In this document: positions 15,551-24,918 of the stretch, in pieces
Layout: the number at the start of each line of letters is the position of its first letter
How positions within the stretch are numbered: position 1 is the first letter of the stretch
Notes under the pieces: model-generated
Told to the model about the DNA's origin: nothing
The model's input: the letters and a program-made list of their open reading frames with translations, nothing else
Database searches by the model: none
From: Selenomonadaceae bacterium
GTDB taxonomy: Bacteria; Bacillota; Negativicutes; Selenomonadales; Selenomonadaceae
DNA: 64,000 bases
Direction of reading: 5' to 3'
NCBI GenBank assembly: GCA_017614505.1
Contig: JAGABT010000007.1
Coordinates: 62,001-126,000, forward strand
Position numbers and translations under genes: made by a program

Positions 15551-17077
15551 TCAGTCTTTTTTAACTTTTCCGCTGTAACTGATTTTACCAGATTCCGAAA
15601 TCGCGTCAAGTTTTTCACGCGCTCCATCGACGCCGGCTTCAACCGCCTTGTAGTACCAGTAGCGCGCATTTTTGAGGTCGCCGCGCTTTGCAAGGAAATC
15701 GCCGAACCAGAGCATTCCCATTTCGGAGCCGCCTTCCGCAGATTTTTTAAGCCAGTAGCGGGCAAGTCTGGCTTCGTCTTCGACGTGGGAAAAAATTGCG
15801 CCGAGTTCAGCCATCGCCTCAATTTCACCGGCTTTAGCGGCTTGCTCAACGTAGTCGAACGCCAGATTAAAATTTTTCTTGACGCCGATGCCCTCACCGT
15901 ACATTAAGTAAAGCGACATCATGGCGTTGGTGTTGCCTTTATCGGCGGCTAACTCGTAGGTTTCAACGGCGCGGTCGTAATCCTTGTTGTCGAAGTACAA
16001 ATCGCCGAGTTCGTTAATTGCGTCGTCGTCGCCCAGCGCGATAGCTCTTTTGTAGAGCGCCACGGCTTTTTTCAAATCCTTTGGCTCGGCGTTGTGTCCG
16101 TAGTAGTAGGCGAGATTCGAGAGAGCGCTGATATCGCCGCTGTCGACCGCCTTTTCAAACCAGCGGCGCGCTTCGGGAATATTTTTTTCAACGCCGTCAC
16201 CGTCGTAGTACTTGAACCCGACGGAGTTCATAGCGGCGGGATAACCTTCATTTGCGGCGCGGAGCATCCACGAAAAAGCTTTTTCCAGGCCGCCGCGTTT
16301 GTGATAAATTCCCGAAAGAGAATACATCGCCGGAGGATAGCCGAGAATCGCCGCCTGCATAATCAAATCGGTAGCCTCTTTGAGATTTTTTTCAACGCCT
16401 TCGCCGACCATGTAGTGACTGGCGAGATTGTATAATGCAACTTTGTGTCTGCGGTCAGCGGCTTTGCGGTACCACTCGCAGGCTTTTTTGGAATCGCGCT
16501 TGAAAATTTCGCCGTTGTCGTGCATAAGCCCAATCATGTTCATGCAGCCAGCATTTCCCAGCGCGGCGCCGCGCGTGTACAAATCCAGCGCCTTCCTGCG
16601 GTTTTTACCAATCTCCTCGCCGAAGTAGTACATGTCGCCCAGATGAACCATAGCCATTGGCTCGTCCCGCGCGACTGCCTTTTTAAACCACACGACCGCC
16701 TTGCGTTTATCTTCCTCGACGCCCTTGCCATAGCGGTACGCGTCAGCAACGTTCACCGTGGCAACCAAATCGCCTTCCTGCGCCGCCGCCAGAAAACATT
16801 TGAACGCTGATTCGTCGTCGCCCGTCCGCGCGTAGACAAGACCGAGATAATTTTTCGCTTCAGTGTGACCGGCGTCGGCTGCCTTCTTCAGCCACTTTAA
16901 CGCCGCGTCGTAATCTACATCGCCAGCCTCGCCGTAAAGGTACATTCTGCCGGCGCAGAACATTCCCTCGACGCTGCCAGCTTCCGCCGCCTTCACGTAA
17001 TTTTTCAGCGCGGTATTCATGCTGCACTTTTCGTAAGCGTCACGCGCCCGTTTAAAAAATTTGGTAGCTTCCGTCAT
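15551..17077 (-). CDS. Sel1-like repeat protein (about 13 repeats)
   Basis: 508 residues made almost wholly of roughly 36-residue Sel1 (TPR-like) repeats, as in NLGVY..G-type units such as MFCAGRMYLYGEAGDVDYDAA and GDMYYFGEEIGKNRRKAL. There is no signal peptide and no membrane helix, so it should be a cytoplasmic protein-binding scaffold. The conserved core NELGDLYF(D/A)(N/S)(K/E)D recurs in all three tandem Sel1 proteins, showing that they arose by duplication. It lies 13 bases downstream of the next Sel1 gene and 23 bases before the NlpC/P60 gene. Partners are unknown. Confidence 0.9.
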   Translation of the reverse strand: MTEATKFFKRARDAYEKCSMNTALKNYVKAAEAGSVEGMFCAGRMYLYGEAGDVDYDAALKWLKKAADAGHTEAKNYLGLVYARTGDDESAFKCFLAAAQEGDLVATVNVADAYRYGKGVEEDKRKAVVWFKKAVARDEPMAMVHLGDMYYFGEEIGKNRRKALDLYTRGAALGNAGCMNMIGLMHDNGEIFKRDSKKACEWYRKAADRRHKVALYNLASHYMVGEGVEKNLKEATDLIMQAAILGYPPAMYSLSGIYHKRGGLEKAFSWMLRAANEGYPAAMNSVGFKYYDGDGVEKNIPEARRWFEKAVDSGDISALSNLAYYYGHNAEPKDLKKAVALYKRAIALGDDDAINELGDLYFDNKDYDRAVETYELAADKGNTNAMMSLYLMYGEGIGVKKNFNLAFDYVEQAAKAGEIEAMAELGAIFSHVEDEARLARYWLKKSAEGGSEMGMLWFGDFLAKRGDLKNARYWYYKAVEAGVDGAREKLDAISESGKISYSGKVKKD

Positions 17078-17089
17078 ATTCTCACTCCA

Positions 17090-18283
17090 TTAAAATTTTT
17101 GCGGCGGCTTGATTTTATCTTTAACCGCTTCCAGCCCTTCGCTCGCGCCCTCTATACCGGCTTCAAGCGCCTTGTTATACCAGTACCTTGCGTGTTTGTA
17201 TTGCCCGTGATTTTCGAGAAATTCCGCCAGCACCATTATAGCATCAGTATTCCCGCCGTCCGCAGATTTTTTCAGCCAGTAATGCGCGTACCGAAATTCA
17301 TCAGGGTCGCAGGCATAAATTTGCCCCAAATCAGCCATCGCCTTTAAGTCACCGGCGACAGCGGCGCGCTCAATCAGGTCAAAAGCCAGCGTCAGATTTT
17401 CCTCGACGCCAACAGACTCAGCGTACATAAAGGACAGCGCCCGCATTGCGTAGGTACTGCCTTTATCAACGGCAGTCTGAAAAACTTTTACGGCACTTTC
17501 GTAGTCCTTGTTTGCGAAGTACAAATCGCCCAGCTCATTCAGCGCGTCGTCATCGCCCAGCGCGACAGCTTCGTTGTAGAACTTAGCGGCAAGGGCAGTA
17601 TTTTTTTCAACATAGGTGTAGTAGCGCGCCAGATTCAAAATGGCGTCAATGTCGTCGTAGAGCGCGGCGCCTTCAAAGCAGTTGAGCGCCATTCGGATAT
17701 CTTTTTCGACGCCTATTCCCTCGTAGTACATGACGCCGAGTTCATTCGAGGCGCGGACGTGACCGGTCTGCGTCGCCTTCAGCATAAATTCAAAAGCCTT
17801 TTTATCGTCGCCGCGTTCGCTGTATATTCCGGCAGCGTCGTACATTGCGTCGGGGTATCCGCCTTCCGCCGCGCGCATAAGCCATTCAATACCGACAGCG
17901 GTATCCTGCTCGACAATTTCGCCCTCTAAATAATTGTAAGCGAGATTGTACATACCGGCGGCATTGCCAGCCTCGGCGGCTTTGCGGCACCACTCGTAGG
18001 ATTTTTCGTCGCTTGCCTTGACGCCCTCGCCGTTGCTGTACAGGACGCCGACCATATTCATACCGCGCGCATTGCCAAGATTCGCCGCCTGCAGGTACAG
18101 GTTGAACGCTCTTTTCGCGCTCTTAGGAACACCATCGCCGTGCCGGTACAAATTCCCCAGCTCAACCATGGCGTCGGAACTGCCAAGCTTGATGGCTTTT
18201 CTGAGCAGTCTCACGGCATTTTGAAGATAACAGCAGTCGTATTCTTCGCGCGCCAGTGCGATAAGTTTTTCAGCCTCAGTCAT
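17090..18283 (-). CDS. Sel1-like repeat protein (about 10 repeats)
   Basis: 397 residues beginning MTEAEKLIALAREEYDCC, like the start of the first Sel1 paralogue (MTEATKFFKRARDAYEKC). About ten Sel1 repeats follow to the C-terminus, with no catalytic domain. The spacing to both neighbours is 12 bases, so all are co-transcribed. Protein scaffold of unknown partner; the role may be linked to wall metabolism through the downstream NlpC/P60 gene. Confidence 0.9.
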   Translation of the reverse strand: MTEAEKLIALAREEYDCCYLQNAVRLLRKAIKLGSSDAMVELGNLYRHGDGVPKSAKRAFNLYLQAANLGNARGMNMVGVLYSNGEGVKASDEKSYEWCRKAAEAGNAAGMYNLAYNYLEGEIVEQDTAVGIEWLMRAAEGGYPDAMYDAAGIYSERGDDKKAFEFMLKATQTGHVRASNELGVMYYEGIGVEKDIRMALNCFEGAALYDDIDAILNLARYYTYVEKNTALAAKFYNEAVALGDDDALNELGDLYFANKDYESAVKVFQTAVDKGSTYAMRALSFMYAESVGVEENLTLAFDLIERAAVAGDLKAMADLGQIYACDPDEFRYAHYWLKKSADGGNTDAIMVLAEFLENHGQYKHARYWYNKALEAGIEGASEGLEAVKDKIKPPQKF

Positions 18284-18295
18284 ACTCTCACTCCT

Positions 18296-19495
18296 TCAAA
18301 TGCGCGTCGGTCTGATTTTTTCCTTAACAGTCTCAAGCCCCTCATGCGCACCTGGAATATTCAATTCCGCCGCCTTGTGATACCAGTACTCCGCGCCACG
18401 ATAATTTCCGTCCGCCGCCATAAAATCTGCCAGCCACTTCATACCCAGACCCTCGCCAGCTTCCGCCGCTTTGCTCAGCCAAAATTCCGCCTGAGCCTGA
18501 CTTTCCTCCGAGTAAGTGAAGAACCAGCCCAGATACGCCATCGCAACGGTATTGCCAATCGCGGCGGCGCGTTGCATGAGACTTACTGCGCGCGGATAAT
18601 CCTGCCTTACGCCCAGCCCCTCCAGATGCATTTTGGCAAGGCTGACCATTGCGCTGGCGACGCCCTTTTCCGCCGCTTCCTTATAATATTTCACGGCGTT
18701 TCCAAAATCTTCGCTGGCAAAGTACAAATCGCCCAGCTCGCTAAGCGCCTCGGTATCGCCCAGCACCAGCGCGCGTTCGTAAAAGTAAACAGCCTCGTCG
18801 AAATTTTTCTCGACGTTGACGCCGTAGCCGTAGTGGTAGGCGAGATTTTTAATGGCGGTGAGATTGTCGCGGTGGGCGGCGAGCTTGTACCACGCCATTC
18901 CGGCGACGGGATTTCTTTCGACGCCGACGCCGTGGCTGTACATGTAGCCGACATCGTTCATGGCGTTTTCGTAGCCGCTGGTAGCCGCGCGCAGACGCCA
19001 CGTGAAAGCCTTCTCCAAATCGCCGGCTTTTTCGTACAGCCCAGCCAGGTCGTACATTGCCGGCGGATAGTTGCGGTTCGCCGCGTTCTTGAGCCAGCCA
19101 ATACCAGCTTCCGGATTTCTGGTCGTGCCGTCGCCATGCAGGTACTTGCAGGCGACGTTGTACATTCCAGGCAAATTTCCGGCAGCGGCGGCCTTGCGGC
19201 ACCACTCAAAAGATTTCACTGGGTCAGCCCTGATGCCTTCGTCGCCGCCGTACATGACGCCGAGCGTATTCATCGCGCGCGCGTTACCCAAAACTGCCGC
19301 CCGCGTAAGCAAACTCAGCGCTCTGGTTTGATCCTTGGTTACGCCTGTGCCGGTGCGATACAAATCGGCAAGCTCCGTCATCGCCTCGACGTTCCCGCAG
19401 TCCGCCGCCTTCGTGTAATATCTGACGGCGAACTCGTAGGAATTTGTTTTGACGGCGCGGCGTGCGAGCTCCAGGAAATCTTCAGGGGTAACCAC
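18296..19495 (-). CDS. Sel1-like repeat protein (about 10 repeats)
   Basis: 399 residues, the first of three tandem Sel1 proteins after trpD, starting at ATG 19495 nine bases past the trpD stop. Repeats run from about residue 20 to the end (ADLYRTGTGVTKDQTRAL, GVMYGGDEGIRADPVKSF and so on). It shares the ending GLE(T/A)VK(E/D)KI(R/K)P with the 17090-18283 protein, which marks them as recent duplicates. No signal peptide. Confidence 0.9.
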   Translation of the reverse strand: MVTPEDFLELARRAVKTNSYEFAVRYYTKAADCGNVEAMTELADLYRTGTGVTKDQTRALSLLTRAAVLGNARAMNTLGVMYGGDEGIRADPVKSFEWCRKAAAAGNLPGMYNVACKYLHGDGTTRNPEAGIGWLKNAANRNYPPAMYDLAGLYEKAGDLEKAFTWRLRAATSGYENAMNDVGYMYSHGVGVERNPVAGMAWYKLAAHRDNLTAIKNLAYHYGYGVNVEKNFDEAVYFYERALVLGDTEALSELGDLYFASEDFGNAVKYYKEAAEKGVASAMVSLAKMHLEGLGVRQDYPRAVSLMQRAAAIGNTVAMAYLGWFFTYSEESQAQAEFWLSKAAEAGEGLGMKWLADFMAADGNYRGAEYWYHKAAELNIPGAHEGLETVKEKIRPTRI

Positions 19496-19504
19496 GGAAA
19501 TGCC

Positions 19505-20530
19505 TCAGGCTTTGCTAAGTTCGATAAATTCTTCCAGCCGGTTTTTAGCGGCGCCGGTCTCAATCATTTTTCTGGCAACGTCAATTCCTTCAGCAATGCT
19601 GTCAGCTTTTTCCCCGATGTAAATTGCGGCGGCGGCGTTCAGCAAAACAATATCAGTTTTGGGACCCTGCGCGCCGTTTAGAATTTCGCGGGTAACCTGC
19701 GCATTAAATTCGGGAGTGCCGCCGGCGATGTCGGATTTTTCCGCGCGCTTGAGACCGAAATCTTCCGGCGCGATAACGTAGCGGCGGTAGCTGTCGTCGT
19801 GGACTTCGCAAATGCTGGTAGCGGCGCTGATTGAAATTTCGTCGAGCCTGTCCTGCCCGTAAACGATAAGCCCGCGCCGCACGCCGAGGTTATTCAGAAC
19901 TTTTGCCAGCGGATCAAGCAGATATTCATCGTAGACGCCGAGAATCATCAGCTGCGGTCGCGCAGGATTTGTCAGCGGACCGAGAATGTTGAAGACCGTG
20001 CGGATACCGAGTTCCCTGCGAATGGAGCCGACGTACTTCATGGACGTATGATATTTCTGCGCGAAGAAAAAGCAGATGTCGATTTTGTTGAGGAGTTCGA
20101 CGCACTTTTCCGGCTCAAGGTTAATGTTGACGCCCAGCGCTTCGAGGCAGTCAGCGGCGCCGGATTGGGAACTGGCGGCGCGGTTGCCGTGCTTTGCAAC
20201 TTTAATTCCAGCCGCGCTGATAATGAAAGCCGCCGTCGTAGAAATATTTATTGAGCCAGCGTGGTCGCCGCCGGTGCCGACGATTTCCAGCGTCTCGCCA
20301 TTGATTTTTTCAGTCGGAACGGGCAGAGAATGTTCGCGCATAGCGGCGGCGCTGCCAAAAATTTCGTCAATCGTTTCGGCGCGGGCGCTCTTGGTACTGA
20401 GCGCGGCAAGGTACGCGGCGTTCTGCGTGGCGGTGGTTTTCCCGCTCATAATTTCATTCATGACTTCGTAAGCTTCGTCGTAGGTCAGGTCGCCCTTGCC
20501 CACGACTTTTTTTATCGCTTCAGCTATCAT
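19505..20530 (-). CDS. trpD: Anthranilate phosphoribosyltransferase TrpD
   Basis: 341 residues from ATG 20530 behind GGAGGAAA. It joins anthranilate and PRPP in tryptophan synthesis. The PRPP loop [18 protein letters not shown] lies at about residues 86-103, followed by [21 protein letters not shown] (Lys/Arg anthranilate site) and [12 protein letters not shown]. Length is normal. No other trp gene is in the window; instead it leads three Sel1 genes, which is an unusual operon. A promoter and a possible attenuator lie upstream. Confidence 0.95.
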   Translation of the reverse strand: MIAEAIKKVVGKGDLTYDEAYEVMNEIMSGKTTATQNAAYLAALSTKSARAETIDEIFGSAAAMREHSLPVPTEKINGETLEIVGTGGDHAGSINISTTAAFIISAAGIKVAKHGNRAASSQSGAADCLEALGVNINLEPEKCVELLNKIDICFFFAQKYHTSMKYVGSIRRELGIRTVFNILGPLTNPARPQLMILGVYDEYLLDPLAKVLNNLGVRRGLIVYGQDRLDEISISAATSICEVHDDSYRRYVIAPEDFGLKRAEKSDIAGGTPEFNAQVTREILNGAQGPKTDIVLLNAAAAIYIGEKADSIAEGIDVARKMIETGAAKNRLEEFIELSKA

Positions 20531-20568
20531 TAAAAAAATTTCCTCCAGTCAAATCAGTTTTCGCGGAT

Positions 20569-20597
20569 TTAAAATTCGCCAGCGTATTTGCGGCGAA
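20569..20597 (-). promoter_or_regulatory. Terminator-like hairpin in the trpD leader
   Basis: On the minus strand TTCGCC and GGCGAA pair around an 11-base loop and are followed by TTTTAA. It lies between the trpD promoter and its ribosome binding site and could attenuate transcription. Confidence 0.45.
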
Positions 20598-20624
20598 AGG
20601 CGTTGGTCTGTCCGCCTAATTAAA

Positions 20625-20653
20625 ATTATAATAACTGAAAATAAAATCTGCAA
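20625..20653 (-). promoter_or_regulatory. Promoter of the trpD-Sel1 operon
   Basis: TTGCAG (20653-20648) and TATAAT (20630-20625) are 17 bases apart on the minus strand, 95 bases before the trpD start. Confidence 0.75.
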
Positions 20654-20702
20654 CTGTTTCCGGCACGGTGAAAAATTCTTGTCGCGTATTTTTTTTTGCA
20701 CT

Positions 20703-20733
20703 AAAAAAAGTTCCGGCTCACCAGCCGGAGCTT
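20703..20733 (-). terminator. Rho-independent terminator after tRNA-Thr
   Basis: On the minus strand GCTCCGGCT-GGTG-AGCCGGAAC forms a strong stem followed by seven T. Confidence 0.88.
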
Positions 20734-20743
20734 AAATAAAAAA

Positions 20744-20816
20744 AGCTGGATGTCAGACTCGAACTGACGACCTGCGCATTACGAATGCGCTGCTCTACCA
20801 ACTGAGCCAATCCAGC
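20744..20816 (-). tRNA. tRNA-Thr (anticodon CGT)
   Basis: All four arms fold: acceptor GCTGGAT/ATCCAGC, D-arm with GGCTCAGTTGGTAGAGC, anticodon stem GCGCA/TGCGC around loop TTCGTAA (anticodon CGT, reading ACG), and T-arm GTCAG-TTCGAGT-CTGAC. The discriminator base is T. CCA is not encoded. A T-run directly follows. Confidence 0.95.
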
Positions 20817-20839
20817 GTAAGAGAATTTAACCGTGGCGT

Positions 20840-20868
20840 AGTGTACCACCGAAATAAATTTTTGTCAA
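20840..20868 (-). promoter_or_regulatory. Promoter of tRNA-Thr
   Basis: TTGACA (20868-20863) and TACACT (20845-20840) are 17 bases apart on the minus strand, 23 bases before the tRNA 5' end. Confidence 0.85.
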
Positions 20869-20986
20869 GCCTTAGCGTTGCGGAAAAAGATTTCGATTTA
20901 TTAACACCTGCACCTGCCGCGCACCGCCGAGGAGGAAGAAGTTTTGCTTATCAAGCTTGACGACTGAAAAATTTCTTCCGGCGGCG

Positions 20987-21015
20987 TTGACGTTGTTGCA
21001 ATTACGTGATATAAT
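20987..21015 (+). promoter_or_regulatory. Promoter of rpsU
   Basis: TTGACG (20987-20992) and TATAAT (21010-21015) are 17 bases apart, 48 bases before the rpsU start. Confidence 0.88.
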
Positions 21016-21063
21016 ACGTTGGTATTGGACTTTAGTTTTGAAGCGAGGGGAGGGAAAATAGCC

Positions 21064-21243
21064 GTGGCTAACGAAGTTAAGGTTGGGAAGAATGAATCCA
21101 TAGACAGTGCTCTCCGTCGTTTCAAGCGTACCTGTCAAAGAGCTGGCACGCTCGCTGAAGTTCGTAAACGTGAACATTACGAGAAACCAAGTGTACGCCG
21201 TAAGAAAAAATCCGAGGCGGCGCGCAAACGCAAGTTTCGTTAA
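21064..21243 (+). CDS. rpsU: 30S ribosomal protein bS21
   Basis: 59 residues from GTG 21064 behind GAGGGGAGGG. The protein is short and very basic, with the family core [19 protein letters not shown] followed by the lysine/arginine tail ([19 protein letters not shown]). bS21 sits near the anti-Shine-Dalgarno region of the 30S subunit and helps initiation. It is a single-gene unit with its own promoter and terminator. Confidence 0.96.
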   Translation: MANEVKVGKNESIDSALRRFKRTCQRAGTLAEVRKREHYEKPSVRRKKKSEAARKRKFR

Positions 21244-21267
21244 TACCGAACTCAAAAACTGAACATG

Positions 21268-21304
21268 GCCGCTGTCTTTCTGCTGGATTGACGGCGGTTT
21301 TTTA
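21268..21304 (+). terminator. Rho-independent terminator of rpsU
   Basis: GCCGCTGTC pairs with GACGGCGGT (with wobble pairs), followed by T6. Confidence 0.85.
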
Positions 21305-21316
21305 AATTTGCGAAGG

Positions 21317-21373
21317 GAGCGCCCGTCAAGGAATTAAAAAAAATGTCGATATACTAATTGACGGCGCTCTTTT
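21317..21373 (+). promoter_or_regulatory. Long-loop hairpin upstream of the secretion locus
   Basis: GAGCGCC(C)GTCAA pairs with TTGACGGCGCTC with one bulged C; the loop is 28 bases and A-rich, and TTTT follows. It may be a second terminator or a leader element of the transporter operon. Confidence 0.4.
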
Positions 21374-21503
21374 ACGCGCCAGAAATTAATTTCCGAAAGG
21401 AGCATCGCATCGAAATATACCTGAAAATCAATCCTCCTCAGCGGCGAATCGCACGGGCGTCATCTCGGTCATAAAAGTCCTGCAGCATTTCGGCGTTAAG
21501 GAT

Positions 21504-23555
21504 TTGGAAAAAATTTACAACGAAAATCCCGATACCGACGACAAGCTGGACTGGGAACGCCTGCAGAAGCTCGCCAAAAAATACAACATTCGCAGCACAA
21601 TGATTCGCCCGACCGCTGACGAACTGCGCGAAATCGAATATCCCGCCGTCGCCAAAATGAATGACGGCGCCTATATCGCAATCGGCAGCGCCAATGATGA
21701 AGTTCTGCTGGTTATCGACCCGCGCCAGAATAAGCCAGTCGCCATGCCGATGAAAGAATTTCTGGAGAGCTGGTCGAACGAGCTTTTAATTTTTTCCGCC
21801 GCGTTCAGCTGGACGTACTTCAAAAAGCGTTTCAACGTCGAGTGGTTCCTGAAAGTCATGAAACGCTACAAGAAACCGCTCAGCGAAGTTTTAGTGGCGT
21901 CATTCTTCCTGCAGTTAATGGGTATCGGCTTCCCGCTTATCACGCAGGTTATCATCGACAAAGTTATCGGCAACGCGGGCTATTCGACGCTGACGGTTAT
22001 CGGCTCGGCAATGGTGCTGTTTTTCTTCATGCAGTCGCTCTTGACGCTGATAAAACAGTACGTGCTGAACCACACGACGAATAAGCTGGACGCAATTCTC
22101 GGCACGCGGCTTTTCCGACACTTAATCGCACTGCCGCTGCCGTACTACGAAAGGCGCCGCGTCGGCGATACGCTCATGCGCGTCGGAGCTTTGACGCAGA
22201 TTCGCGAATTTCTGACAGGCTCCGGCTTGATGACGGTGCTCGACGTATTTTTCTCGGTCGTGTTCATAGCGATAATGTTCTGGTACTCGGTGCCGCTGAC
22301 GCTAATCGCGCTGCTGACAATCCCGCTCTACCTCGTGCAGAATATCTGGGCAGTGCCGATTATCAAGAAAAAGATTGAGGCGGTCTGGCGCACGGGCGCA
22401 ATGAACAACGCGTTCATGGTCGAATCAATCACGAACATTGAGACAATCAAGGCGCTGGCGATTGAGCCGCAGTTCGTCAACAAGTGGGAAAATCTGCTAG
22501 CGCGCTACGTCCGCACGACTTTCGAAAACGTCAAGTTCAATCTGACAATCCACGCGTTCAGCGGAATGGTGCAGGTCATAATTTCAATGGCGATTCTGTG
22601 GTACGGCGGACACATGGTCATGGACGGCTACTTCACGCTCGGTCAGTTAATCGCGTTCCAGATGCTGTCAAGACAGGCGCTCGGACCAATGACGAAACTC
22701 TTGACAATGTGGCCGCAGGTTCAGCAGGTCGGACTGGCGCTTGAGCGTATCGGCGATATTCTCAACACGCCAATGGAGCCGATTGTCCACGATATGGGTA
22801 CGCGCGGCGCTGAAAGAATCGACGGCGCGATAGAATTTCAGGACGTTTCCTTCCGCTACCGCGTCGACCTGCCGCTGGTGCTGGAAAATATCAATCTGAC
22901 AATCGCTCCAGGCGAAAAGCTCGGTATCGTCGGGCGTTCCGGCTCAGGCAAATCTACGCTGACAAATCTGGTGCAAAACTTGTACATTCCCGAAACCGGC
23001 ACGATAACCGTCGGCGGCGTCAATACGCGCGAGGCGAATCTCGGCTGGCTGCGCGACCAGATTGGCGTCGTCATGCAGGAAAACTACCTGTTCAATTCCA
23101 GCGTTCGCGATAACATTGCCGTCAGCCGCCCCACCGCTACCATGGACGAAATTATCCGCGCGGCGCGGCTTGCAGGCGCTCACGATTTTATTCTGGAACT
23201 CAAGGAAGGCTACGATACCAAGGTTGGCGAGCGCGGCGATTCACTTTCCGGCGGACAGCGCCAGCGCGTTGCCATTGCCCGTGCATTGCTTGCCAATCCG
23301 CCAATTTTGATTTTCGACGAGGCAACTTCCGCGCTTGACTACGAATCCGAGCGAATTATTTTCAACAACATGGGCGCTATCGGCGCTGACAGAACGATGA
23401 TGATTATTGCGCACAGGCTCAGCGCGGTTCGCCGCTGTGATAAAATTATCGTCATTGACAAGGGTAAAATCGTCGAAAGCGGCACGCACGACCAGCTTAT
23501 GGCGCTCGGCGGGCTGTACAAATATCTCCACGATCAACAGGAAGGTAGAGGCTGA
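21504..23555 (+). CDS. HlyB-type (type I secretion) ABC transporter with inactive C39-like domain, unit 1
   Basis: 683 residues from TTG 21504, the only ordinary start codon near the beginning. In-frame coding clearly continues upstream to about 21420, where TGVISVIKVLQHFGV matches the C39-like N-terminus of the downstream paralogue; the real start is therefore uncertain. Order: C39-like domain without catalytic Cys or His, six membrane helices (about residues 100-400), ABC domain with Walker A GRSGSGKST, signature [15 protein letters not shown] and Walker B ILIFDEATSALD. The protein exports proteins through an HlyD/TolC channel, using the degenerate domain as substrate receptor. The HlyD gene follows after four bases. 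Confidence 0.9.
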   Translation: MEKIYNENPDTDDKLDWERLQKLAKKYNIRSTMIRPTADELREIEYPAVAKMNDGAYIAIGSANDEVLLVIDPRQNKPVAMPMKEFLESWSNELLIFSAAFSWTYFKKRFNVEWFLKVMKRYKKPLSEVLVASFFLQLMGIGFPLITQVIIDKVIGNAGYSTLTVIGSAMVLFFFMQSLLTLIKQYVLNHTTNKLDAILGTRLFRHLIALPLPYYERRRVGDTLMRVGALTQIREFLTGSGLMTVLDVFFSVVFIAIMFWYSVPLTLIALLTIPLYLVQNIWAVPIIKKKIEAVWRTGAMNNAFMVESITNIETIKALAIEPQFVNKWENLLARYVRTTFENVKFNLTIHAFSGMVQVIISMAILWYGGHMVMDGYFTLGQLIAFQMLSRQALGPMTKLLTMWPQVQQVGLALERIGDILNTPMEPIVHDMGTRGAERIDGAIEFQDVSFRYRVDLPLVLENINLTIAPGEKLGIVGRSGSGKSTLTNLVQNLYIPETGTITVGGVNTREANLGWLRDQIGVVMQENYLFNSSVRDNIAVSRPTATMDEIIRAARLAGAHDFILELKEGYDTKVGERGDSLSGGQRQRVAIARALLANPPILIFDEATSALDYESERIIFNNMGAIGADRTMMIIAHRLSAVRRCDKIIVIDKGKIVESGTHDQLMALGGLYKYLHDQQEGRG

Positions 23556-23559
23556 TTAA

Positions 23560-24915
23560 ATGAAATTTTGGAACTGGCTGGTTCACGGCGAAGAACGTGA
23601 AAAAGAAACCGAATTTTTGCCGGCGATTTTGGAAGTCACCGAAACGCCGCCGTCGCCTACGGGGCGAATCGTCATGTGGTCAATTCTCGCGCTTTTAGTC
23701 GTAGGACTGGCGTGGGCGTTCCTCGGACACATTAACGAAGTTGCAGTTGCGCCAGGCAAGGTTATCCCGTCTGGGCAGGCTAAGACTGTGCAGGTTAAGA
23801 ACAAGGGGATTATTCAGGAAATTCGCGTCGAGGAAGGCGATCAGGTGCAGGAAGGCGACGTGCTCGTCATTCTTGACCCGACGACTACCAGCGCGGATTA
23901 TGACAGTCTGAAAAAGCGCGCCGCGTATTACAAGCTGGACATTCAGCGTCTGACGGCGGAGCTTACCGGCTCGCCTTTCACGCCGGAGGAAGACCCAGAT
24001 TTGGAAGCTCACGATCTGGCGGCGGAACTTGCGCTGTACCAGAGCCGCACGAGTGACCACGCTACGCAGCGGCAGAGCCGGCAGGACGTTATCACGCAGA
24101 AACAGGCACGGCTCCGCGCGACGCAGGCTACTTACGAGCGCTACGCTGAAGGTTTGAGAATTGCGCAGGAAAAGGAACGCCGCCTTACCGAGTTGATTCA
24201 GCAGAACGCAATTTCCGAGTTCCAGCTCCTTGAACAGCAGAATCAGACGATTGACTACGCGAAAAGCGCGCAGGCTCAGCTTGACGAAATTGCCAGCATT
24301 CAGGCGGAAATCGCCGAGGCTGAACAGAATCTCGCCAACGTCGACGCCTCCTACCGCAAGGATATTATGACTTCGCTCGTCGAGGCTAAGAAAGAATATT
24401 ACAGCGTCACCGAGGCGATTAAAAAGGCGGACGAAGATGCGCGTATGGCTACGATTGTTGCGCCAATCAGCGGCAGAGTTTACAATCTCGCCGTGCACAC
24501 GATTGGCGGTATCGTCACCGACGCCCAGCCGCTTATGCAGATTATCCCCGAAGACGTTTCGCTGGAATTTGAAGTCTACGCCGACAACAAGGACATTGGT
24601 TTCATTCACACGGGGCAGACCGCCGAAGTCAAGGTTGAAACGTTCAACTTCCAGAAATTCGGTATGGTCGACGCCACGGTTACCGAAGTCAGCGCCGACG
24701 CCGTTAATGAGCCCAACGATTTGGAACGCCACAGGAGATTCAAACTGATTCTTGACCCGATTGGCGATCCTGTTATGGACGTTTTCGGCGAAGATGTTCC
24801 GCTGAGTGTTGGTATGAATGTCAGCGCGGAAATTAAAATCAAGGAAAAGCGCATTATCGACTTCTTCCTTGACCCGTTCCGCCGCTACACTTCCGAAGCG
24901 TTGAGGGAGCGCTGA
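23560..24915 (+). CDS. HlyD-family type I secretion adaptor
   Basis: 451 residues from ATG 23560. A cytoplasmic N-terminus and one membrane helix (about 40-60, MWSILALLVVGLAWAFLG) precede a lipoyl/barrel half-motif (GKVIPSGQAKTVQVKNKGI), a long coiled coil (about 100-290) and the second half with VAPISGRVYNLAVHTIGGIV. It bridges the ABC transporter and the outer-membrane channel. It is the only adaptor for two flanking ABC transporters. No TolC-type gene is in the window. Confidence 0.93.
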   Translation: MKFWNWLVHGEEREKETEFLPAILEVTETPPSPTGRIVMWSILALLVVGLAWAFLGHINEVAVAPGKVIPSGQAKTVQVKNKGIIQEIRVEEGDQVQEGDVLVILDPTTTSADYDSLKKRAAYYKLDIQRLTAELTGSPFTPEEDPDLEAHDLAAELALYQSRTSDHATQRQSRQDVITQKQARLRATQATYERYAEGLRIAQEKERRLTELIQQNAISEFQLLEQQNQTIDYAKSAQAQLDEIASIQAEIAEAEQNLANVDASYRKDIMTSLVEAKKEYYSVTEAIKKADEDARMATIVAPISGRVYNLAVHTIGGIVTDAQPLMQIIPEDVSLEFEVYADNKDIGFIHTGQTAEVKVETFNFQKFGMVDATVTEVSADAVNEPNDLERHRRFKLILDPIGDPVMDVFGEDVPLSVGMNVSAEIKIKEKRIIDFFLDPFRRYTSEALRER

Positions 24916-24918
24916 TAA

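Noticed and set aside
14274..15578. A 434-codon plus-strand frame opposite the NlpC/P60 gene
   Set aside because: Antisense to a gene with signal peptide and catalytic motifs; it starts within a terminator.
18140..19681. A 513-codon plus-strand frame across the Sel1 genes
   Set aside because: It is antisense to two Sel1 genes and trpD, with composition explained by their codon bias, and has no ribosome binding site.
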